NCBI GenBank assembly: GCA_022561255.1
Contig: JADFRO010000210.1
Coordinates: forward strand, 1 to 5,747
DNA from: Planctomycetota bacterium
GTDB taxonomy: Bacteria; Planctomycetota; Phycisphaerae; UBA1845
Length of the DNA stretch: 5,747 nt
Direction: 5' to 3'
Below the pieces are notes generated by a model. The model saw only the letters and a list, made by a program, of their open reading frames with translations. It was not told where the DNA came from and made no database searches. The translations under genes were made by a program, and so were the position numbers. Shown piece by piece: positions 1 to 4,980 of the stretch (position 1 is the first letter of the stretch; each line of letters starts with the position of its first letter).

Positions 1-741
1 GTCGTCCAAGCCGAGCCGGGTTCGCAAAGCGACGTCGAGAGCCCGGAAAAAGTTCGATACATCTCCTTGGTGATCCCCGCGGACCAAAGCGACAGAGCCG
101 TTCGCGTCGAGTTAACCTCGATTCATCACCCGCTTCCCGACAACGCGGGAACGTTTCCTGCGCCGGATCTAACGATGCACGAAGGCGAGTTGCGATGGGT
201 CGGCCCGGTGGGCAACTGCGTCGACACGGAGATCCCGCTCTTGGAGTATCGCTGCGCACAGTTACAGTGCGAGCCGCACTACGCGGACGATTGGGGCACA
301 GAACCGATCAACGTGACCGGAGCTGCGATCATCCCAAGCTCACTCTATATCGTCCGGACCGTCCCGCGCGTCTGCCGCGGTAACGAACCCCAATGCGGAC
401 TCGCTTCCGCGCCGCTTTTGATTCGTACCCAACGGTGGGGCGACATCCTTACGCCGTTCCAACTTCCGGAGGGAATGCCCGGAACCGCGAGTCAACCCGA
501 CGTGCGCGACCTGACTGCGATGGTCGACCGCGTCGCGGAGGCCGGGCCCTTCGTCTCATTTCCAACGGCCAAGCTGAACGGCAATGCGCCCGACCCGGCC
601 ACAAAAATTAACGTGACGGACCTCACCAACGCTGTCGACGCAGTGAAGAGCGCCGCGTATCCCTTCACCGGACCCTGCACGTGCCCACCTACCATACTCT
701 GCCCCGAGACCGACGAATGTGGGCGATGCGTGCCCCGTTGA
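1..741 (+). CDS. Secreted planctomycete-type protein, C-terminal part with paired dockerin-like repeats (5' end outside window)
   Basis: The frame is open from base 1 and ends at TGA 739-741, so 246 C-terminal residues are visible and the true start lies to the left; the GTG at 70 and similar codons are internal. The fragment begins with a beta-rich region (RYISLVIPADQ, then GELRWVGP). A middle part follows with several Cys (AQLQCEPHY, then SAPLLIRTQRWGDILTPF). At about residues 165-225 there are two similar helical repeats, PDVRDLTAMVDRV and INVTDLTNAVDAV, the second followed by AYPFTGPCTCPP. Repeats of this style, with Asp/Asn-rich loops before a short helix, resemble dockerin-like calcium-binding pairs. 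I recall them at the C-termini of large extracellular Planctomycetota proteins. The Cys-rich tail (CTCPPTILCPETDECGRCVPR) suggests disulfides and export. The role could be surface assembly or adhesion; no enzymatic motif is visible. Family resemblance is from memory and the function is unknown. Confidence 0.75.
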   Translation, partial: VVQAEPGSQSDVESPEKVRYISLVIPADQSDRAVRVELTSIHHPLPDNAGTFPAPDLTMHEGELRWVGPVGNCVDTEIPLLEYRCAQLQCEPHYADDWGTEPINVTGAAIIPSSLYIVRTVPRVCRGNEPQCGLASAPLLIRTQRWGDILTPFQLPEGMPGTASQPDVRDLTAMVDRVAEAGPFVSFPTAKLNGNAPDPATKINVTDLTNAVDAVKSAAYPFTGPCTCPPTILCPETDECGRCVPR

Positions 742-905
742 GCCTCACCGGCATAAAGCGAGAGACGCAACAGTCATCGGATCCAACAACTCACAGGACA
801 AACAGGCGGCGTACGAACTGCGTTCTCTCGTGAACGTGACGTGAGCCGTCCAAGTTGTCTGCGTGCAGCGGTTGCCGGACATTTCTTAGTCGCTAGCATT
901 CCGTC
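742..905. other. Intergenic region between two + strand genes
   Basis: These 164 bases contain no convincing ORF, tRNA or strong U-tailed terminator hairpin. The only regulatory candidate is a weak promoter-like pair at its right end, described separately. The upstream gene and the lipoprotein gene are therefore probably separate transcription units, but the sequence does not prove this. Confidence 0.4.
872..899 (+). promoter_or_regulatory. Weak sigma70-like promoter candidate giving a possibly leaderless mRNA
   Basis: TTGCCG (872-877) and TAGCAT (894-899) are separated by 16 bases. A transcript would start around 906, which is the GTG start of the lipoprotein gene. No Shine-Dalgarno sequence precedes that GTG, so leaderless translation would be consistent. 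Both hexamers match the consensus only partly, and chance is a real alternative. Confidence 0.2.
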
Positions 906-1919
906 GTGATCCGTCTCCCACGATCAACGCCCTGCCCGGTTACCAACGAGCGCCCCTGCCGGCGACGACGCTACGCTATGCTCGCGCTCGGCCTGCTTGC
1001 CGGCTGCGGCCAAACATTTCCTCCACCGCCCGCACCGTTGTTCACGACGCCGCTTGTCATCCACGGACGCTCCGTCGGCTCGGCAGTGATCGACACGGGC
1101 GGCGCGTACGAACTGATGCTTCAGGAAAACTTCGGGCTCAACGTGCTGGGGCAAGTTGAGGTGCTCGCCTTCAGCGGAAAGGAGTTCGTCGACATCACCG
1201 ACGGGTTCCCTTTCAACGTCGGGGGCGTAGACGCCATGGCTGACGCCGCCCTCGTGGGAATCAGCGTCTGCGACTGCAACGGACTGGGGTTCTACTTCTT
1301 CCGCAAGACCGGAACGGTCCTGGCCATTGACTTCGACTCGCTTACCGCATCGTTTGTGGACGAAGCGCCACGAAGCGACCCGGTCGCCGGCGACGGAAGG
1401 TCGGGGGTCGGACTCGCGGCCCACAGACGAAACGTTGTGATTCCGTTCGAGCGACCACCGTTACAACTGCCGCACTTCGACAGCGCTTTCCTAAGCGTCC
1501 AAATCACGCTCGACGGGACGACGCGCCGTGTGCTCGGCCTGCTCGACACCGGAACCAACAGCACGCTCATGCGCCGCGGGTTGTTCGACTCGTCGTCGAC
1601 CCCACAATCGCCCGCTTCGGAGCTGCCCCTGGACGTTGGCGCACTCCCAATCGCCGTGGGTCATCTTACCCTACAGGCCTTGCTCGGTGGACCCGATCGG
1701 GTAGAGATCACCATTCATCGGGAGGAATTGGGCACCGTCGCGGTCAACGTCGGTCTCTTCGACACCGAGGGCTTGCCCGACATTATCCTGGGAACGGACG
1801 TCATGCGAGCGTGGAGCCCGCGGTGGTTTTTCAAGTATCGAACCGCCGGCGGCGAGGTCACCGTTGCTCCGGCGCGCACAGCAGTCGGCACCGCCGAGTC
1901 GCTCGTCGAGACCGAGTAG
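906..1919 (+). CDS. Lipoprotein with two retropepsin-like aspartyl protease domains
   Basis: The 337-residue product is predicted to be exported and lipid-anchored. An Arg-rich n-region (RRRR, residues 19-22) precedes a short hydrophobic stretch and the lipobox LAGC, with Cys34 as the acylated residue. A Pro-rich linker (PPPPAP) follows. The first domain has VIDTGG with D63-T64-G65, later ending in GLGFYFFRKTGTVLAIDFD at about 126-144. The second has LLDTGTNSTLM with D214-T215-G216 and closes with DIILGTDVMRAW (292-303). DTG plus a hydrophobic-hydrophobic-Gly motif is the signature of retropepsin-like aspartyl proteases, whose active site normally comes from two domains each giving one Asp. 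Two DTGs in one chain would allow a single-chain, pseudo-dimeric enzyme. GTG 906 is chosen because an in-frame TAG lies at 894-896 and starting at ATG 978 (Met25) would remove the basic n-region. No PDZ or membrane segment is seen. Substrate unknown; activity is inferred. Confidence 0.75.
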   Translation: MIRLPRSTPCPVTNERPCRRRRYAMLALGLLAGCGQTFPPPPAPLFTTPLVIHGRSVGSAVIDTGGAYELMLQENFGLNVLGQVEVLAFSGKEFVDITDGFPFNVGGVDAMADAALVGISVCDCNGLGFYFFRKTGTVLAIDFDSLTASFVDEAPRSDPVAGDGRSGVGLAAHRRNVVIPFERPPLQLPHFDSAFLSVQITLDGTTRRVLGLLDTGTNSTLMRRGLFDSSSTPQSPASELPLDVGALPIAVGHLTLQALLGGPDRVEITIHREELGTVAVNVGLFDTEGLPDIILGTDVMRAWSPRWFFKYRTAGGEVTVAPARTAVGTAESLVETE

Positions 1920-2012
1920 TACCGTTTCTAGAAAGGTTGTACTACATTCCCGCTTGTCCGCTCCCTCACGGTCGCGGCTCGGAAAAGCCGTCGATCGACA
2001 CGTGACGGGGCA
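1920..2012. other. Convergent intergenic spacer
   Basis: This spacer separates the stop codons of two genes that converge on it. It contains a 10-base palindrome TTTCTAGAAA (1925-1934), flanked by ACC and GGT, and the repeat element described separately. No classical hairpin plus T-run terminator is seen on either strand. A short hairpin CGGCT/AGCCG (within 1975-1990) could contribute to bidirectional termination. Confidence 0.4.
1958..1982. repeat. REP-like intergenic repeat (PLPHGRGSE type)
   Basis: The segment starts CCGCTCCCTCACGGTCGCGG and continues through CTCGG. Read in one frame it encodes PLPHGRGSE, a peptide string I recall from many spurious small ORFs in Planctomycetota and some Acidobacteriota genomes, where this DNA is dispersed between genes. 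It can fold weakly (CCGC at 1958-1961 with GCGG at 1974-1977). Only one copy is present in the window, so its repeated nature rests on memory. Its place between two converging stop codons is typical of such elements. Confidence 0.5.
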
Positions 2013-2948
2013 CTAGCTTCCCGCGTTGATCCGGTCGACCTCGTGCAATAACGCCCGCCATGACGCACGGTGGTGGATCAACATGGGGAACACTTGCCGG
2101 ACCACGCCCTCCTTGTCGATCAAATACGCCGTCGTACGGTCGTACTTCTGCGTACTCCTGCGAGACACGTCCGCAACAATGTCAAACGGCGGGGGCGTCT
2201 TGAAGTGCGTCAGAAACTTCCCGTGCGATTCGAGATCTTTGTCTTCCTGGGCGATCGCGATGACCACCGTATCGCGCTTGGTGAATTCGTCGTACATCTC
2301 TTGCAACTGAACCAGTTGCGTCGCACAGAACGGTCACCAAAACGCTCGATACGTCGTAACGATAACATTCTTCTTGCCGAGGAATTGGCCGAGCGACACG
2401 GTCGAACCGTCCGCGCGCGGCAGTTCGAACCCGGCGGCCTTGCTTCCGATCTGAAGAAGATCTTCCGTCCCCCAATCGCTACGCGTCGCGTCGACAGCCT
2501 CGGCGACAGCCCCCGCCTCAAGTTTCACGGCTAAGCGACGACGAACAAATCTGACGTCCTCACCGTCGGAGACATACGCCAGCACGTTCAGGTGAATGAC
2601 GTCGTCGGGCCGAGGTTTTCGCAGTAGCTTGAACCCAACCTCCAGCGGCGACGCCTCGATCATCCGCTCGAACGGGGCCTGCAGAAACTCGTTTCGGGAA
2701 AGCTCTCGGTACTTCGTAAGATGCTTACCCGAAAGGCGAACCGATCGCGGAACCTGAATCTGCAGCAGCGGAGCGGGAATGCCCGCGTCAGAGGCTGACA
2801 ACCCATCCGGCAAATCCACATTGACCAGAATTATGGCTTCCTGCCCGACGATCAGCTTGTCGGCGTCGATCCGCGCGGAAACCGAAACGCGATCCACGTC
2901 AACCCCAGCAACAGACACCATCGCAAACGCAGCCACAAACGCCTTCAT
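2013..2948 (-). CDS. Exported selenocysteine-containing redoxin (UxxC), read through in-frame TGA
   Basis: The gene encodes 311 residues if TGA at 2336-2334 is decoded as selenocysteine 205. ATG 2948 is chosen because GAGGAGGAG lies 6 bases upstream and it yields a signal peptide (MKAFVAAFAMVSVAG); in-frame starts up to 3053 have no such support. Residues about 20-148 form a beta-rich domain (LLQIQVP, FLQAPFERMIEA, LNVLAYVSDGEDVRFVRRRL), perhaps related to DsbD N-terminal-like domains. Residues about 167-311 are an AhpC/TSA-redoxin domain: IGSKAAGFELPRADGSTVSL, the active site TTYRAFW-U205-PF-C208, then VVIAIAQED, DIVADVSRR, AYLIDKEGVVRQVFP. The family normally has WCPFC here, so the TGA replaces the first catalytic Cys. 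The frame continues intact for 106 codons to TAG (2015-2013). Likely role: thiol peroxidase or thiol-disulfide oxidoreductase outside the cytoplasm. Alternatives are a nonsense mutation or sequencing error. A standard gene caller would give two fragments, the second starting at TTG 2306. Confidence 0.85.
2303..2319 (-). promoter_or_regulatory. Bacterial SECIS hairpin
   Basis: On the mRNA strand the sequence is GCAACTG-GTT-CAGTTGC, a perfect 7-bp stem with a 3-base loop whose first base is G. It begins 14 bases after the UGA. Known bacterial SECIS elements lie inside the reading frame just 3' of the UGA, with an apical loop carrying an early G (GGUCU in E. coli fdhF, also a 17-base upper hairpin). 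Geometry and loop agree. A weaker lower stem may form between GUGC (2326-2323) and GUAC (2295-2292) across an internal loop. The coding sense is QLVQLQ, so the palindrome also serves the protein. SelB binding is inferred. Confidence 0.75.
2334..2336 (-). other. In-frame UGA, probable selenocysteine codon
   Basis: The codon falls between Trp204 and Pro206 of the redoxin, in the slot of the first Cys of the CxxC-like active site. Genes ending at 741, 3147, 3719, 4531 and 4977 all use TGA as a normal stop, so a code change to Trp or Gly is not a reasonable explanation. Recoding would need SelB, SelC tRNA, SelA and SelD encoded elsewhere in the genome. Confidence 0.82.
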
Positions 2949-3146
2949 TCCGCTCTCCTCCTCATAATCCCAGCACACCCAAGCCGCTGCGTAGGGAACG
3001 CATTTCACGTCACTGCGCCGAGCCGCGGGCCTCAGCACGCTCGGTCTTTCCACGTCGGATGTTACTCGAAGCGCGGCCGACCGCCATTGTCTTGCATGGA
3101 TCCGGTTTTGTAGACCGCGGCGGCTGCTCAGTCTTGTCCGAAGAAG
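2949..3146 (-). other. Intergenic leader between PPTase and seleno-redoxin genes
   Basis: These bases hold the ribosome binding site and an imperfect hairpin formed by CCGAGC/GCTCGG arms spanning 3018-3044, with no T-run. The redoxin frame is open up to 3053 but the translated extension (with WVCWDYEEESG) has no signal-peptide character and is unlikely to be translated. No promoter hexamers convinced me. The size of the gap suggests that a separate promoter is possible. Confidence 0.4.
2955..2963 (-). promoter_or_regulatory. Strong Shine-Dalgarno for the seleno-redoxin gene
   Basis: GAGGAGGAG ends 6 bases before ATG 2948. It fixes the start at 2948 rather than at in-frame codons further upstream, and it suggests independent, efficient initiation rather than coupling to the PPTase gene 197 bases upstream. 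Confidence 0.8.
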
Positions 3147-3722
3147 TCAGCCGACGTGCCACTCAACGTCGCAGACCGAATCGTGGGGCAGCGCAATCGC
3201 AGCCACGTGTCCATTATGCTCGATTCGCTCCACTCGCCAGAGGCCCTCGCCTGCGTACTCGGTGACCAGGCGACCGTCACGCCCCCGCTTCACGACGCAA
3301 CATTCAGCGAGCTTGCCGATTCCCACGCCATTGGCTTTAAGCGTCGCCTCCTTCGCGGTCCACAGTTCAAAGAATCCCGGCCAAGACCGTTCACCCAACA
3401 GGTTCCACTCCCGCTCGCTACCGACCTCGTCGAATAGCATGCGATTCCGCCGTGGTTTGACTTCTTCAACGTCGATGCCCACGGACACCTTTGCAATGAC
3501 CGCAGCAGCCAGCCGTCGCTTGTGCGAGATCGACCAGTGAAACCCTTCCAGCGGCAACGGTGCGCTGCGTTTGTCCTGACACCATCCGTGCTCCGGCGCG
3601 CCGCCGATCAACGCACACCTACGCAGCGCCTCACGAGCGGCCGCCCGCTGAGCGCCCATGCGGTCGCCGGGCGATTGATCTTCGACCTGCACGATGGGAA
3701 GCAACAAGGCGTGAACGGTCAT
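3147..3722 (-). CDS. 4'-phosphopantetheinyl transferase (Sfp/AcpS superfamily)
   Basis: The 191-residue enzyme would move the phosphopantetheine arm of CoA onto a serine of an acyl carrier protein. Visible motifs are WSISHKRRLAAAVI (63-76), VGIDVEEV (81-88) and FFELWTAKEATLKANGVG (117-134). D84, E86 and E125 correspond to the Mg-binding acidic residues of the family, and K124/K129 belong to the WxxKEAxxK signature. ATG 3722 overlaps the upstream reductase stop as ATGA, favouring this start over the in-frame TTG at 3734. Stop is TGA 3149-3147. It is shorter than Sfp (about 224 residues) but has the two-halved layout of Sfp rather than the short AcpS form. As the last gene of the operon, it probably activates a carrier protein dedicated to this pathway; no ACP gene is inside the window. 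Confidence 0.88.
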   Translation of the reverse strand: MTVHALLLPIVQVEDQSPGDRMGAQRAAAREALRRCALIGGAPEHGWCQDKRSAPLPLEGFHWSISHKRRLAAAVIAKVSVGIDVEEVKPRRNRMLFDEVGSEREWNLLGERSWPGFFELWTAKEATLKANGVGIGKLAECCVVKRGRDGRLVTEYAGEGLWRVERIEHNGHVAAIALPHDSVCDVEWHVG

Positions 3723-4519
3723 TCGGTAGGCCAAATACCCTTGAGCGAGTGCTCGACGATGTCGCTATCGAAGTAGTTGGTGCCCATGCCGCAGTCGACG
3801 ACAATACCCTGTGCGTTGATCCCGCTCGAACGGTCGCTCAGCAAGAACAGCACGGTGTTGGCGACCTCGTCCGTCAAAAGCGCTCGCTTTCGGAGCGTCA
3901 CCTGCTCGGCAAACATGTAGTGATCGACGTATCCTGGAATCCCGGCTGAAGCGCTCGTCTTCAAGAGTCCCGCACAAACCGCGTTGAAGCGAACCTCCGA
4001 AAACCGACTAAACGATTTCGCCAGAAAGGTGATCGACGAATCCAGAGCCGCCTTCGCCGGGGCCATGTATCCGTAGCTCTCCACAGCCATGCGTGTGGTG
4101 GATATCGAAATGACAACAAAGCTGCCGCGCTTATCGAGAAGATCCTTGAACGCATTCGCCACCGCCACGACGGAGTAGCAACTAACCGAGACACACTGCA
4201 GAAAATCTTTCCGCGACACCTCGTGAAACTTGCCGGAGAACGTCTCGAAGCTCGCGAAGGCGATCGAGTGTACGATCCCGTGAACGGTCGGAAACTTTCG
4301 CCCGATGGCCTTCGCTACGGCTTGAATCTGCTCGTCATCCTCAACGTCGCACACATGTAAATCACACTCGGGCAGCAGCCTGGCGACCTCTTCTTTCCGT
4401 TCCTCACTTCGCACGCTGCATACGACGGTCGCACCTTCGTCCAACAGAAGCCTGGCAGCACGATACGCTACGCTACGCTTGTTGGCGATTCCGAAAACGA
4501 CGTATACCTTGTCGGACAT
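3719..4519 (-). CDS. FabI-like enoyl-ACP reductase (SDR family)
   Basis: The 266-residue protein, close to the usual FabI length, would reduce trans-2-enoyl-ACP with NAD(P)H in the cytoplasm. The nucleotide-binding start is VVFGIANKRSVAY (7-19), matching the FabI-type G-x5-S-[IV]-A pattern rather than the GxxxGxG of ordinary SDRs. VHSIAFA (83-89) is a FabI hallmark. The catalytic pair is Y149 and K156 (YGYMAPAK, Y-x6-K). RFNAVCAGLLKTSASAGI (177-194) and the C-terminal LSDRSSGINAQGIVVDCG also fit FabI. The site of the second conserved FabI tyrosine, ten residues before Y149, is Ile139 here, so substrate preference may differ from housekeeping FabI. ATG 4519 is preferred, 11 bases after the FabZ stop; an in-frame upstream start at 4570 would overlap FabZ and add a Gly/Ser/Arg-rich tail before the Rossmann strand. 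Its stop overlaps the PPTase start. A pathway-specific reductase is likely. Confidence 0.83.
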   Translation of the reverse strand: MSDKVYVVFGIANKRSVAYRAARLLLDEGATVVCSVRSEERKEEVARLLPECDLHVCDVEDDEQIQAVAKAIGRKFPTVHGIVHSIAFASFETFSGKFHEVSRKDFLQCVSVSCYSVVAVANAFKDLLDKRGSFVVISISTTRMAVESYGYMAPAKAALDSSITFLAKSFSRFSEVRFNAVCAGLLKTSASAGIPGYVDHYMFAEQVTLRKRALLTDEVANTVLFLLSDRSSGINAQGIVVDCGMGTNYFDSDIVEHSLKGIWPTE

Positions 4520-4530
4520 TCCGAAGGAAC

Positions 4531-4980
4531 TCACGCCGCTTCCCCTTCGGTATCCGCCAGCATGCAGCAAAACGACACGCGAAGAACCCTGCGAGAACCG
4601 ACGCGAACCCGACCGGTCATGTAGAAAGCTCGGTCCAGTTCATCATCCAGAGAAACGCACACTTCGAGCGTTTCACCCGGTTGAACCATGCTCTTGAAAC
4701 GCGCGTCGCCGATCCGCGTGAGCACGGGAAGACCGTCCGACATGCTCCCGCCTCCCAGGCGGTGTGCGATAAGCATTGCCCCAGCCTGAAAGCAGCTTTC
4801 GCAAATCAAGACGCCCGGCATCACGGGCCTATCCGGATAATGCCCGCGGAAAAAGTCAGACTCCGGGTCCACGAACTTCCGCGCGACGATCTGCGAGGAA
4901 TCGACCTCCACGACTTCGTCAATAAAAAGAAACGGAGGGCGATGAGGAATCGCACTCAAGAGGTCGGTCGTTTTCGTCAT
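4531..4980 (-). CDS. FabZ-type 3-hydroxyacyl-ACP dehydratase
   Basis: The 149-residue single hot-dog protein would dehydrate 3-hydroxyacyl-ACP to trans-2-enoyl-ACP, the substrate of the reductase encoded next. IPHRPPFLFIDEVVEV (11-26) matches the FabZ LPHRYPFLLVDRV region. FFRGHYPDRPVMPGVLICES (43-62) holds the catalytic His47 and Glu61, spaced 14 residues apart as in FabZ. FKSMVQPGETLEV (95-107) is the usual central strand region. The length equals that of E. coli FabZ (151). ATG 4980 overlaps the stop of the upstream desaturase (ATGA), implying translational coupling; in-frame starts further upstream only overlap that gene. Stop is TGA 4533-4531. Operon context suggests a pathway-specific paralogue rather than the housekeeping enzyme. 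Confidence 0.88.
   Translation of the reverse strand: MTKTTDLLSAIPHRPPFLFIDEVVEVDSSQIVARKFVDPESDFFRGHYPDRPVMPGVLICESCFQAGAMLIAHRLGGGSMSDGLPVLTRIGDARFKSMVQPGETLEVCVSLDDELDRAFYMTGRVRVGSRRVLRVSFCCMLADTEGEAA

Noticed and set aside
804..1117. Near-identical strings GGCGGCGTACGAACTG (about 805) and GGCGGCGCGTACGAACTG (about 1099)
   Set aside because: The match is short and not extended on either side, and one copy lies in coding sequence around the DTG motif. It is probably chance.
924..1424. 166-codon open frame on the - strand inside the lipoprotein gene
   Set aside because: It is antisense to a gene with clear DTG and lipobox motifs and its product has no recognisable domain. It is a shadow of GC-rich coding sequence.
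1925..1934. Palindrome TTTCTAGAAA as an operator or terminator
   Set aside because: It lies between two stop codons rather than upstream of a gene, is short, and has no T-run, so no function can be supported.
2013..3053. Reading the redoxin as two separate genes or as a pseudogene
   Set aside because: The two pieces share one frame with no indel, the break is a single TGA at the catalytic Cys codon, and a SECIS-like hairpin follows. The second piece alone would start in the middle of the redoxin fold with no ribosome binding site of note.
2949..3053. N-terminal extension of the redoxin from an in-frame start at 3053
   Set aside because: A strong GAGGAGGAG 6 bases before ATG 2948 and a signal peptide beginning there make the downstream start far more likely.
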